64,000 nt of DNA from Bradyrhizobium sp. (GTDB lineage: Bacteria > Pseudomonadota > Alphaproteobacteria > Rhizobiales > Xanthobacteraceae). Under the pieces are notes generated by a model that saw nothing but the letters and a program-made list of their open reading frames with translations, was not told the origin of the DNA and did no database searches. Shown piece after piece: positions 46,158-54,254 of the stretch. The DNA is taken from the NCBI RefSeq assembly GCF_030646015.1, contig NZ_JAUSLT010000036.1, positions 57,229 to 121,228 of the forward strand, written 5' to 3'. Position numbers and translations under genes: made by a program. Every line of letters begins with the position of its first letter. Positions within the stretch are counted from its first letter, which is position 1.

Positions 46158-46371
46158 CTACACGCTCACCGCCACCAGCGCGGGTACCCATTCGCTGTGC
46201 GAGACCGCCGCGGTGACCAGATAGGCGAATGCGAGCAACGCCAGGAAGCCGAGGAAGAACAGCCCGAAGAAGATCATCGACAGCTTCTTGGCGAAGGCCG
46301 AAATGTTGGTCAGCCCCAAGCCGCCCCGCGACCAGCGAGATGACGAGACAAATGATAGCCCAGCGAAACAT
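46158..46371 (-). pseudogene. DUF1328-like membrane protein gene with a single-base frameshift
   Basis: Frame one gives MFRWAIICLVISLVAG from an ATG at 46371 with GGAAGG 8 bases upstream. Frame two then gives GGLGLTNISAFAKKLSMIF and a second hydrophobic stretch to the stop at 46158. Removing one base from the GGGG run at 46324-46327 (minus strand GCGGGGCGG) joins them into one 70-residue two-helix protein of the DUF1328 type. So the gene carries a +1 insertion. It may be broken, a sequencing error in a homopolymer, or a slippage site. Confidence 0.7.
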
Positions 46372-46520
46372 CGCGCACCCTTCCCGTCTGTTCGATCCGG
46401 CCACCTAACGCGCGCCGGCGAGCAAAAGTTCCTGGCCGGGAACACGGCATTGCGGGATCGCCGGCCACGGGTTAAGGGGTGGCGGCACCGTTGGGTGCCG
46501 CCCGCGGCGGCACCCCGGCG

Positions 46521-46596
46521 GGGCCTGTAGCTCAATGGTTAGAGCCGGCCGCTCATAACGGTCTGGTTGCAGGTTCGAGTCCTGCCGGGCCCACCA
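46521..46596 (+). tRNA. tRNA-Ile (anticodon CAU, lysidine type)
   Basis: A complete 76-nt tRNA with encoded CCA. The acceptor stem GGGCCTG pairs with CGGGCCC (one G-U), the D arm is GCTCAATGGTTAGAGC, the anticodon loop reads CTCATAA (anticodon CAU) and the T arm is CAGGTTCGAGTCCTG. The anticodon alone would suggest methionine, but the body resembles minor isoleucine tRNAs rather than elongator tRNA-Met of alphaproteobacteria; TilS would convert C34 to lysidine so that it reads AUA. Isotype confidence is therefore lower than for the tRNA itself. Confidence 0.9.
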
Positions 46597-46661
46597 GCCT
46601 TCGCTCGCGAAGCGTGCGAAGGCTGCCCCGCCGAAGCCCACTTGGGCGAAGGCGGGCGCGG
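46596..46661. repeat. Tandem hairpins directly after the tRNA
   Basis: AGCCTTCGC and GCGAAGGCT form a perfect 9-bp stem starting at the last base of the tRNA. A second stem follows from GCCCCGCCGAAGCCC and GGGCGAAGGCGGGC. There is no T-run, so this is a processing or termination structure of unknown strength, or a small repeat element. The A+T-rich stretch 46662-46740 has no gene. Confidence 0.55.
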
Positions 46662-46740
46662 TCCTGCCCCCAAACCAAAAATATCGAAAACAACCCCATG
46701 CACAGATGCGGGGGCCGCCGGCATGGCTGCTTCGCTTGCA

Positions 46741-46795
46741 AAAACATTTTGACACGTCGGGCAGATCACCGGCACATTTCCAGCATCGCGCAATT
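46741..46795 (+). repeat. 55-bp direct repeat, copy 1
   Basis: Starts AAAACATTTTGACACGTCGG and matches 47891-47945 with a single mismatch (G/A at position 24). Weaker similarity continues for about 22 more bases. The copies are in direct orientation, 1150 bp apart, and flank the SBP3-like gene. Confidence 0.9.
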
Positions 46796-46894
46796 TTCAT
46801 GGCCGCTCATGGCCCTGCAAAACGGGCTGTCCGGCGCGATCACAGGCCGGAAATCGGATCTGTCGCGGAAAATCCGCAAGGTGCTCGCGGCGAA

Positions 46895-47737
46895 ATGAAT
46901 GCCGGACCCGGAAGCCTCGTCTTGCGCAGGCAGTACATGCCATTCTGGATTCCCCAGGCTTCCGGCGACCGTCCGCGCAAATGCGGGCAGCACCTCCTCA
47001 TCGCGGCTCTGCTCGCATCGTTCGCCGTGGTGCCTGCCCGCCTGCTGTCGGAGCCAATTCGCCCCCTGGTCATAGCCACGAACCAGCCGGAAACCTCGTA
47101 CGAAGGCAAATGGCAGCGGCGAGTCTATGAGGAGGCTTTCAAGCGCCTCGGCGTTCCGATCGAGGTGGCGCTGATGCCGACGCTGCGCATGACCGCAATG
47201 GCGGACTCCGGCGTTGTCGATGGCCAGTTCGTGCGCGTTTTTGGCTACGCGGATGCGCACCCTGAGCAGGTGCGGGTGGAGGAGCCGATTTATCAAGTGA
47301 AGTTTGGGCTGTGGGCGAGCAGTCCGGCGCTCAATCTGTCGCGCCTGGAAGATTTGGCCGCGACGAGCTGGATCGGGATTTACCGACGTGGTGTCGAGCA
47401 GTGCCAGAACTCCTTGTCCGGGGTGCTGCCGGGCGACCGCGTGTCCAGCGTGTCGACGCCGGAGCTTGGACTGCAAATGTTGTTGGCCGGGCGTGTCGAC
47501 TTCTATTGCGAGCTGGACGCTGCCGTACTGAACGCGCTGTATTTGCCTGAATTCAAGAACGTCACCTCGATTCGTCCGCTGTTGATGTATGGCGATCCGA
47601 TTGCGCTTCATCCCTATTTGCACAGGAAGCATGCCGAGCTGGCCGGCCGCCTGGCCGCGGTTCTGAAGCAGATGAAGGCGGACGGCTCGCTGGAGCGCTT
47701 TCGCCGCGAGGTCAAATATGAATTGACGGGGCAGTGA
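46895..47737 (+). CDS. Periplasmic solute-binding protein (SBP_bac_3-like), orphan
   Basis: A 280-residue protein with a hydrophobic export segment (LLIAALLASFAVVPARLL) and a mature part opening PLVIATNQPETSYEGKWQRR, resembling family-3 amino-acid-binding proteins, with LLAGRVDFYCELDAA in the second lobe. No transporter genes adjoin it. The start is uncertain: ATG 46895, or ATG 46937 which gives a more ordinary signal peptide. Codon choice looks slightly less biased than its neighbours (more GTG, TTT, GGG), and the gene is bracketed by the 55-bp direct repeats, so acquisition is possible. Confidence 0.7.
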   Translation: MNAGPGSLVLRRQYMPFWIPQASGDRPRKCGQHLLIAALLASFAVVPARLLSEPIRPLVIATNQPETSYEGKWQRRVYEEAFKRLGVPIEVALMPTLRMTAMADSGVVDGQFVRVFGYADAHPEQVRVEEPIYQVKFGLWASSPALNLSRLEDLAATSWIGIYRRGVEQCQNSLSGVLPGDRVSSVSTPELGLQMLLAGRVDFYCELDAAVLNALYLPEFKNVTSIRPLLMYGDPIALHPYLHRKHAELAGRLAAVLKQMKADGSLERFRREVKYELTGQ

Positions 47738-47890
47738 TCCCTGCTCGCGGCGCCGTTCCGCTTCGCGGCGCCCGGTGTCGGCACGCTCACGCGCTTCCCT
47801 GATCTCCTGCGCCCGCATTCGCAATGTTCCGGCGTGTCGCAGGCGGCTGGTTTTTCCGGCGAAACCTGGTTCTGCGCTCGGCACCCCGCG

Positions 47891-47945
47891 AAAACATTTT
47901 GACACGTCGGGCAAATCACCGGCACATTTCCAGCATCGCGCAATT
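47891..47945 (+). repeat. 55-bp direct repeat, copy 2
   Basis: Second copy of the element at 46741-46795 with one mismatch. It lies in the 307-bp gene-free stretch 47738-48044, which also contains a GC-rich hairpin (GGCGCCG/CGGCGCC, about 47748-47771) just after the SBP gene and otherwise nothing I recognise. Confidence 0.9.
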
Positions 47946-48044
47946 CCATTGACCGCCCATGTCCCTGGCCGCCGGGCGCGTCGACGCGATTACCTCCCAA
48001 ATCCCGACCATTGAAGTCGCACCCTCGTCACGCAGCATGCCAGC

Positions 48045-48344
48045 GTGATCGTCACGGACGGAGCGGAAAGCACTGGCTTGAGCAATCACGCGCCCGATAT
48101 CAATCCGATGATGGCGAGCCGCCGTTGCGGCGCAAAAACCCGCGCCGGCGGATCGTGCCGCGCGCCGGCGATGAGCGGCAAGCGGCGCTGCCGCATGCAC
48201 GGCGGTGCGCCGGGGTCCGGCGCCCCGAGGGGAAACCGGAACGCGCGCCGGCACGGATTGTTCACGGGGGAATCGATCGCCGAGCGCGAGCAGATCGGGG
48301 TGCTGTTGGGTAAAGCGCGGAAGTTGCTGCAGGAGATGAAATGA
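48045..48344 (+). CDS. Small HGGxSTG-like basic protein
   Basis: Up to 99 residues. The core RRCGAKTRAGGSCRAPAMSG, CRMHGG and GAPRGNRNARRHGLF follows the pattern of a widespread family of short proteins with Cys-Gly-Ala-Lys-Thr-(Arg)-x-Gly-x-x-Cys and His-Gly-Gly motifs, suggesting a small zinc-binding fold near a basic segment. Family members are frequent in prophages and genomic islands; no function is established. The start may be GTG 48045, ATG 48108 or ATG 48111; the conserved part begins only at the last. Confidence 0.65.
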   Translation: MIVTDGAESTGLSNHAPDINPMMASRRCGAKTRAGGSCRAPAMSGKRRCRMHGGAPGSGAPRGNRNARRHGLFTGESIAEREQIGVLLGKARKLLQEMK

Positions 48345-48677
48345 TTTGTAAAAGGTGCTGGCACCAACCCGCCCGTTATGCGCCTCTGGCCACCGGCGGT
48401 AATGAGTGTTCACCGCAGGGGCTGAAGATGACCAAGCCATGGCGAGTGGATGATAAGTGAAATTCGGCCAATCCGGCTTTCTTCCAGTTCCAGCTCATGA
48501 GCTATAGGGCCTCTTCTGTAGCTCAATTATCGCCCAAAAATGAGCTATAGCAATGGACCGGTTTCAGGCGACCCGGATGAGCGCGTCCATCGATAGGCGC
48601 GCGCCCGGCGCGAACGCGGTTGGTAAAAGTGCGCCGGGGTTGAGGTCGCCCGGACTGTACGAAACCGGCCCACGCGG
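48345..48677. other. Gene-free stretch with short repeated motifs
   Basis: No convincing gene on either strand. ATGAGCTATAG occurs twice (near 48496 and 48541), the first inside the palindrome AGCTCATGAGCT, with TGTAGCTCAA between, so GAGCTATAG can pair with CTGTAGCTC. The rest, up to the antitoxin-like remnant, is unassigned. Confidence 0.5.
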
Positions 48678-48776
48678 CCCGAATTCGAGACGATCCGCAA
48701 GGTGCTCGGCGCGCTCGGCGTGCAGCTGGTCGCGAAGCCGCGCCGCCTGAAGGCCGGGCCACGCCTTACATCGTGA
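48678..48776 (+). pseudogene. C-terminal remnant of an antitoxin-like (addiction-module) HTH protein
   Basis: The frame reads PEFETIRKVLGALGVQLVAK followed by a basic tail and a stop at 48774. This is the usual end of putative addiction-module antidote proteins (a small HTH family). Just upstream, in another frame, RSPGLYET fits the preceding helix of the same family, so the gene is truncated and frameshifted. No toxin gene is visible beside it. A start codon is missing in this frame. The following 48777-49010 stretch is the livK upstream region. Confidence 0.5.
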
Positions 48777-49010
48777 CGTTTACGGATGGAGCGACCGGAA
48801 AGACGGGCGCTGCGACCCAAGCCGTTGTAGATCCCGGGCTTTTGGTCCCCAAGGCCGCGCCGGGGTTTCATCGTGGCTTGTGGCCGGGCCATCTTTAGTT
48901 CTAACCTAACGAGGAGACCATTTCGGCACGACACCATCCTGTCCGCGGCAATCGGGGCGAAGCATCCGAACGCAGCCAGGCAACGGCAACGAAACACAGG
49001 GGAGGATTGA

Positions 49011-50252
49011 ATGAAACGCAGGACGCTTCTCGGCGGCACGATCGCCGCCGCCGTATTCGGGCTGACATCGGCCGCCATCGCCCAGCAGCCGATCAAGATC
49101 GGCATGAGCATGGCGCAAACCGGCGGCCTCGCCGGCGGCGGCAAGGCCTCGCTGCTCGGCATCGAGGTCTGGCGCGACGACGTCAACGCCCGGGGCGGCC
49201 TGCTCGGCCGCAAGGTCGAGCTCGTCGTCTATGACGACAAATCGAGCGCTTCGGAGACACCGGCGATCTATTCGAAGCTGCTGGACGTCGACAAGGTCGA
49301 TATCCTGTTCGCCCCCTACGCGACCGTGCCGCCGGCGCCGCTGATGCCGCTGGTCAAGCAGCGCGGCATGTTGCTGATCGGCAATTTCTCGTTCCAGGTG
49401 AACAGCAAGGTTGGCCACGACATGTGGTTCAACAACGCACCATGGGGACCGGCCGACAGCTGGGCGTCTTCGTTCCTCGATCTCGGCCAGAAGGCCGGCG
49501 GCAAGACCATCGCGCTGCTCGCGGCGGACCAGGAATTCGCCCAGAACCTGGCCAAGACCGCGCGGGAAGTCGCGACCAAGCTCGGCATGCAGGTGGTGTT
49601 CGACCAGGCCTATCCGCCGAGCACGGTGGAATTCTCCGGCATCCTGCGCGCGCTCAAGGCCGCCAAGCCCGACATCGTCTATGTCGCATCCTATCCGCCG
49701 GATTCGGCCGGAATCCTGCGCGCCGTCAACGAGATCGGGATCGGCGACAACGTCAAGCTTTTCGGCGGCGGCATGGTCGGCCTGCAATTCGGCGCGGTCA
49801 TGGAAAACCTGGGTTCACTGCTCAACGGCGTCGTCAACTACAATACATGGCTGCCGGAAGAGAAGATGTACAACGAGGGCACCAAGGCGTTCTTCGAGAC
49901 CTATACGAAGCGCGCCGTGGAAGCCAAGGTCGATCCGCTCGGCTACTATCTGGCGCCCTACGGCTACGCCAGCGGCCAGATGATCGAGCAGGCCATCAAG
50001 GCCGTGGGGTCGCTCGACCAGAAGGCGCTGGCCAAATACCTGCGCGAAAACACCCACAAGACCATCGTCGGGCCGATCACGTTCGCGGCGGACGGCGAGT
50101 GGAAGGAAAGCGGGGTCGTGCAGGCCCAGTTCCGCGGCATCAAGGACAAGAACATCGAGCAGTTCCGCAGCTCGGGCAAACAGGTGATCCTGTTCCCGGC
50201 GAAGCTGAAATCGGGTGATCTGATCACTCCTTTCGAGGCCGCACGCAAGTAG
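49011..50252 (+). CDS. livK: Branched-chain amino-acid-type ABC transporter substrate-binding protein
   Basis: A 413-residue Peripla_BP_6 protein with a Tat-compatible/Sec signal peptide (MKRRTLLGGTIAAAVFGLTS, cleavage after AAIAQ). The mature start QPIKIGMSMAQTGGLAGGGK is family-typical. A strong GGGGAGGA precedes the ATG. It heads a complete transporter set, livK-H-M-G-F, separated from livH by 124 bp that include a strong hairpin. The exact ligand (branched-chain amino acid, urea-like or aromatic acid) is not determinable; the liv name indicates family only. Confidence 0.9.
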   Translation: MKRRTLLGGTIAAAVFGLTSAAIAQQPIKIGMSMAQTGGLAGGGKASLLGIEVWRDDVNARGGLLGRKVELVVYDDKSSASETPAIYSKLLDVDKVDILFAPYATVPPAPLMPLVKQRGMLLIGNFSFQVNSKVGHDMWFNNAPWGPADSWASSFLDLGQKAGGKTIALLAADQEFAQNLAKTAREVATKLGMQVVFDQAYPPSTVEFSGILRALKAAKPDIVYVASYPPDSAGILRAVNEIGIGDNVKLFGGGMVGLQFGAVMENLGSLLNGVVNYNTWLPEEKMYNEGTKAFFETYTKRAVEAKVDPLGYYLAPYGYASGQMIEQAIKAVGSLDQKALAKYLRENTHKTIVGPITFAADGEWKESGVVQAQFRGIKDKNIEQFRSSGKQVILFPAKLKSGDLITPFEAARK

Positions 50253-50270
50253 ACCGCAAAGCCGGACCGC

Positions 50271-50297
50271 GATGCGCTGACCAGTGGTCAGCGCATC
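50271..50297 (+). promoter_or_regulatory. Intercistronic hairpin after the binding-protein gene
   Basis: A perfect palindrome with 13-bp arms (GATGCGCTGACCA / TGGTCAGCGCATC) around one base, 18 bp after the livK stop. As RNA it would be an 11-bp stem with a 5-nt loop. It has no T-run. Such stems after binding-protein genes often protect the upstream message or partly terminate transcription, giving more binding protein than permease. Confidence 0.7.
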
Positions 50298-50376
50298 TGC
50301 GCATTCGGCAACCGGGATGGAATGGACGGCGTGACCGGGAATCGGCGGCCGAAGGGCGGGTCAAGGGGGACCTTGG

Positions 50377-51258
50377 GTGTTTTCATTTGAACTGCTGCTC
50401 GATGCGGTGGTGATCGGGGTGCTGCTCGGCTGCTTCTATGCGGCGGTCAGTCTTGGATTGTCGATCTCGTTCGGCCTGCTCGACGTTCCCCACGTCGCGC
50501 ATCCGGCCTTCCTGGTGCTGGCGTCCTACGCGGTATACTTCCTCAACGAGCACTACGGGGTCGATCCGCTGCTGGCGGGGCTCTTGATCACGCCGTTGTT
50601 CTTCCTGTTCGGTCTCGTCGCCTACCGGCTGTATTACGAAACCTTCGAAAAGCGCGGCAGCGACGCCGGGGTGCGCGGCATCGCGTTCTTCTTCGGTATC
50701 GCCTTCATCATCGAAGTCCTGATCATCCTGCTATTCGGCGTCGACCAGCGCTCGGTCACCGCCGACTATGTCGGCAAGGCCTGGCGGCTCGGCGACATGC
50801 GGATTCCATTCCGGCTGGTGGTCGCGTTCGTGGTCGCGGCGGCGCTGACCATCCTGTTGACACTGTATCTGTCGCGCACCTTCATGGGACGCGCGATCCG
50901 CGCGGTGGCGCAGGACCAGGAGGCGCTGCGGCTGATGGGCGCCAACCCGATCCGGATCAAGCAATGGGCGTTCGGCATCGCGACCGCCGTGCTCGGCATC
51001 GCCGGCGCCCTGCTCATCATCGTCGCTCCCGTGGAGCCGACGCTCGACCGCACCTATATCGGGCGCACCTTCTGCGTCGTCGTCATGGCCGGGCTCGGCA
51101 GCATGTCCGGCACGCTGGTCGCCGCCATCATCCTCGGCGTCGCCGAAGCCATCGTGCTGACCCTGTTCGGCGCCTCCTGGGCGCCGGCGATTTCCTTTGC
51201 GATGCTGCTCGGCGTTCTCGCCGTCCGGCCGCAGGGCCTGTTCGGCAGGCGATCATGA
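50377..51258 (+). CDS. livH: Branched-chain amino-acid-type ABC permease LivH
   Basis: A 293-residue inner-membrane permease with about eight helices. SLGLSISFGLLDVPHVAHPA and RTFMGRAIRAVAQDQEALRL are LivH hallmarks (the latter is the cytoplasmic coupling loop). The start is a GTG at 50377 with AAGGGGGA upstream. The stop overlaps livM by 4 bp. Confidence 0.92.
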   Translation: MFSFELLLDAVVIGVLLGCFYAAVSLGLSISFGLLDVPHVAHPAFLVLASYAVYFLNEHYGVDPLLAGLLITPLFFLFGLVAYRLYYETFEKRGSDAGVRGIAFFFGIAFIIEVLIILLFGVDQRSVTADYVGKAWRLGDMRIPFRLVVAFVVAAALTILLTLYLSRTFMGRAIRAVAQDQEALRLMGANPIRIKQWAFGIATAVLGIAGALLIIVAPVEPTLDRTYIGRTFCVVVMAGLGSMSGTLVAAIILGVAEAIVLTLFGASWAPAISFAMLLGVLAVRPQGLFGRRS

Positions 51259-52214
51259 AGCGCAACGGCATCTATTTCTGGATCGGAGCGGCGCTGTTTC
51301 TCGCCGGCGCCATGCTGATGACGCAGGTGATCGGCAACCAGTATCCGTTCTTCGCCTGCTACGTGATCCTGCAGTTCATCGTGCTGGCTGTGGCCTGGAG
51401 CATCCTCGGCGGCTATGCCGGCTACGTCAATTTCGGCACCAGCGCGTTCTTCGGGGTCGGTGTCTACACCGCCGTGTTCCTGTTCAAGGCGACCGGCGTA
51501 CCTCTGGCCGTGCAGATCGCGGCGGCCGCGGCGGTCGGCGCCCTGATGGGATTCGCCCTCGGCCTGCTCACCCTGCGGATGCAGGGCATCTTCTTCTCGA
51601 TAGCGACCATCGCGGCGACGATCATCATCGAGACCGCGATCACCAACTGGCGATATGTCGGCGGCGCGTCCGGCATCCAGCTGCAGCGGCCGGCGGTGAT
51701 GGCGCCGTTCGACAATTACGTCGAGATGCTGTTTTTCGTCCAGGCGGTGATGGTAGTGCTGGCGGTGGCGATTTCGCGCTACATCCAGAATTCATGGATC
51801 GGCCGCGGGCTGCAGGCGCTCAAGGACGACGAACTCGCCGCTGAATGCACGGGGGTGCCGACGCTGCGGCTGAAGCTCACGGCCTGCGTCATCTCCGGGG
51901 CGCTGATGTGCGCGGCGGGCGCGCCCGCCGCGATGTATTTGCAGTATGCGGACCCCGCCTCCGCATTCAATCTGAACTACTCGGTCTCGGCGCTCGCGAT
52001 GTCGCTGATCGGAGGGACCGCACATTGGGCGGGTCCCGTTATCGGCGCCATCCTGCTCGGCGTGACGCAGCAACTGCTGACGGTTACCATTTCGTCGGAA
52101 GTCAACGTGCTGGTACTGGGCGTCATGCTGGTGCTGTTCGTGGTGGCCGCGCCGGAAGGCATCATCGGCCTGATCCGCAAGGTTCGAAGCAAACGCAACG
52201 AGGGCGAAGGATGA
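51255..52214 (+). CDS. livM: Branched-chain amino-acid-type ABC permease LivM
   Basis: A 319-residue permease partner of LivH. YAGYVNFGTSAFFGVGVYTA and the coupling loop SWIGRGLQALKDDELAAECT are characteristic. The ATG at 51255 overlaps the livH stop, and its own stop overlaps livG, showing translational coupling. A longer in-frame open region back to 50964 lies inside livH and is not the start. Confidence 0.92.
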   Translation: MKRNGIYFWIGAALFLAGAMLMTQVIGNQYPFFACYVILQFIVLAVAWSILGGYAGYVNFGTSAFFGVGVYTAVFLFKATGVPLAVQIAAAAAVGALMGFALGLLTLRMQGIFFSIATIAATIIIETAITNWRYVGGASGIQLQRPAVMAPFDNYVEMLFFVQAVMVVLAVAISRYIQNSWIGRGLQALKDDELAAECTGVPTLRLKLTACVISGALMCAAGAPAAMYLQYADPASAFNLNYSVSALAMSLIGGTAHWAGPVIGAILLGVTQQLLTVTISSEVNVLVLGVMLVLFVVAAPEGIIGLIRKVRSKRNEGEG

Positions 52215-52957
52215 TGGCCCCCGAAACGCAAGCCCCCCTGCTGCGGATATCCGCGCTGACAAAACGCTTCGGCGGCTTCACCGCGCTCGACAATGTCAGC
52301 GTCGATATCCCTCCGGGACAGCGCTTCGGCCTGATCGGCCCGAACGGCTCGGGCAAGACCACGCTGATCAACTGTATTTCCGGCGCGTTCCGTACCGAGC
52401 CCGGCACCGTGACGTTTCGAGACGAGGACATCACGCGGCTGCCGCCGCACATTCGCACGCGTCGCGGCATCGCGCGCAGCTTCCAGATCCCGCGGCCGTT
52501 CCGGAGCATGACGGTCGCCGAAAACCTCATGGTCGGACTCGACTTCGCGGCGGACACCAGCGTCATCGTCTCGGAGGCGCACCGGCGCGAGGCCATGATG
52601 TCGATCCTGACGCGGATGGGGCTGGCGTCGAAGGCGAACGTGTCGGCAACGAAGCTCAGCCAGGTGGAATTGCGCAAAATGGAGCTGGCGCGCGCGATGG
52701 CGACCCACCCGAAGCTCTTGATTTCCGACGAGGCGATGGCCGGCCTTTCCAGTTCGGAGGTCGACGAGGTGCTCGATCTGCTCATGAGTCTTGCGGATCA
52801 GGACATCACCATCATCATGATCGAGCACATCATGCAGGCGGTGATGCGTTTTTCGGAGCGCGTGATGTGTCTCGAGGCCGGCAAGATCATCGCGATCGGC
52901 ACGCCGGACGAAGTGATGAGCAACCAGCGTGTGCAGGAGGCCTATCTTGGCACTTAG
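52211..52957 (+). CDS. livG: Branched-chain amino-acid-type ABC ATPase LivG
   Basis: A 248-residue ATPase with Walker A GPNGSGKTT, Q-loop in RSFQIPRPF, Walker B LLISDEAMAGL and switch His in IMIEHIM. The signature segment is unusual, LSQVELRKMELARAM in place of LSGGQ, as often seen in the LivG half where the site pairs with LivF. The 4-bp overlap with livM sets the start. Confidence 0.92.
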   Translation: MMAPETQAPLLRISALTKRFGGFTALDNVSVDIPPGQRFGLIGPNGSGKTTLINCISGAFRTEPGTVTFRDEDITRLPPHIRTRRGIARSFQIPRPFRSMTVAENLMVGLDFAADTSVIVSEAHRREAMMSILTRMGLASKANVSATKLSQVELRKMELARAMATHPKLLISDEAMAGLSSSEVDEVLDLLMSLADQDITIIMIEHIMQAVMRFSERVMCLEAGKIIAIGTPDEVMSNQRVQEAYLGT

Positions 52958-53684
52958 CCTCGCCATCAGGGATCTCGATGCGGGCTACGGCGCCGTCAAG
53001 GCGCTGCGCGGCGTCAGTCTGCATGTCGAGTCCGGCGAGACCGTCGCCCTGCTCGGCACCAACGGCAACGGCAAGAGCACGCTGATGAAGTGCGTCGCCG
53101 GCCTGGTGCGGCCGGAGCGCGGCAGCCTGATCCTGACCATCGACGGCACCGCGCACGACCTCGCAAAACTGTCGGCCGAGGCGATCGTCGATCTCGGTGT
53201 GGCGATGGTGCCGGAGGGACGCCGGCTGTTTCCAAAACTGACCGTGCTGGAAAACCTGATGCTCGGCGCCTTCCGCAAGGCCGCCCGGCAGAACATCGAT
53301 CGCAACCTGGCGCTCGCCTTCGAGACCTTTCCGGCGCTGAAGGGGCTGCAGAAGCAACTTGCCGGCACCATGTCGGGCGGGCAGCAACAGATGCTGGCGA
53401 TCGCGCGCGCGCTGATGTCGTCGCCGCGCCTGCTGCTGATCGACGAGCCTTCGGTCGGGCTGTCGCCGCTGCTGGTGTCGCAGACCATCAGCAAGATCGG
53501 CGAGCTCAATCATAATCTCGGTCTGACCGTGCTGATGGCGGAGCAGAATTTCAATCAGACGATCCGGATCGCCGATCGCGGCTACATCATCGTCCATGGC
53601 GAAATCGTGGTCGCCGCCGACTCGGTCGACGAGTTGAAAGGCAACGACATCGTCAAGCGGCTCTATCTCGGTGGGATCGTGTGA
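52947..53684 (+). CDS. livF: Branched-chain amino-acid-type ABC ATPase LivF
   Basis: A 245-residue ATPase with Walker A GTNGNGKST, canonical signature MSGGQQQMLAIARAL, Walker B LLLIDEPSVGLSP and LMAEQNF. The start is most likely TTG 52947, inside the end of livG, because AGGAGG lies 6-11 bases before it; a GTG at 52929 would place the site within the coding region. Last gene of the operon; the 100 bp after it hold a small CCGCCG/CGGCGG hairpin. Confidence 0.9.
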   Translation: MALSLAIRDLDAGYGAVKALRGVSLHVESGETVALLGTNGNGKSTLMKCVAGLVRPERGSLILTIDGTAHDLAKLSAEAIVDLGVAMVPEGRRLFPKLTVLENLMLGAFRKAARQNIDRNLALAFETFPALKGLQKQLAGTMSGGQQQMLAIARALMSSPRLLLIDEPSVGLSPLLVSQTISKIGELNHNLGLTVLMAEQNFNQTIRIADRGYIIVHGEIVVAADSVDELKGNDIVKRLYLGGIV

Positions 53685-53783
53685 TGGCGGGCGCCCAGGT
53701 GCGTCTGACACCCCGCGCCAATGTCACGGGACAATCCTGGTTGATTGCAGCTAGCCGCCGCGATCGGCGGGATGCTGACAGCC

Positions 53784-54254
53784 TCACTCGATCACGATCT
53801 CGCCGACCATGCCGTGATCGGCGTGGGTCTTGCCGTCGCTGCCGGAAATGCCGCAGCGCAGGTCGGTGACCTTGCCGGTGGCGACCGGCACGAACCACCA
53901 TTCCGCCGACGCCCCCGGATAAACCTCGATCTCGCGGATCGCGCCCTTGAACTCGGCGAGATTGACGGTCTTGCCGTCGCGCAGCTGCGTGACCTGGACC
54001 TTGCGGGTGAAGACCATCTGGCTGAAGGCATGCGAGGTGAAGTAGTGCGGGTCATTGCTCGGGTTCTTCAGCACCAGCTTGTAGAGCTTGCCGGTCTCGA
54101 ATTTCAGCTTGTTGGGTACGAAGGCATGCTCGCCAGGCTTGCCGAGTTCGACCGTGACCACGACGGGTTCCTGGCCGGCCAGATTGCCGGCGGCTTGAGC
54201 GGCGGGGGCGGCGCACAGCGCCGCCAGGACGGAAAATGAACGAAGCAAACGCAT
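53784..54254 (-). CDS. Periplasmic cupredoxin-like protein
   Basis: A 156-residue exported protein (signal 1-22, ending PAAQAA). It has a cupredoxin plan: NDPHYFTSHAF carries a likely copper His, and a C-terminal loop LRCGISGSDGKTHADHGM supplies Cys, His and Met in the usual order, with an atypical insertion between them. It may be an electron carrier or a copper-binding protein. AGAGGTGA precedes the ATG. No copper or cytochrome gene is adjacent. Confidence 0.8.
   Translation of the reverse strand: MRLLRSFSVLAALCAAPAAQAAGNLAGQEPVVVTVELGKPGEHAFVPNKLKFETGKLYKLVLKNPSNDPHYFTSHAFSQMVFTRKVQVTQLRDGKTVNLAEFKGAIREIEVYPGASAEWWFVPVATGKVTDLRCGISGSDGKTHADHGMVGEIVIE

Noticed and set aside
46479..46898. 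Open frame containing a VAQWLEPAAHNGLVAGSSP-like stretch
   Set aside because: This is the well-known spurious translation of a tRNA gene; the bases fold as tRNA-Ile(CAU).
46741..47945. Direct repeats as att sites of an integrated element
   Set aside because: They are not the tRNA 3' end, there is no integrase between them, and the enclosed 1.1 kb holds only a binding-protein gene.
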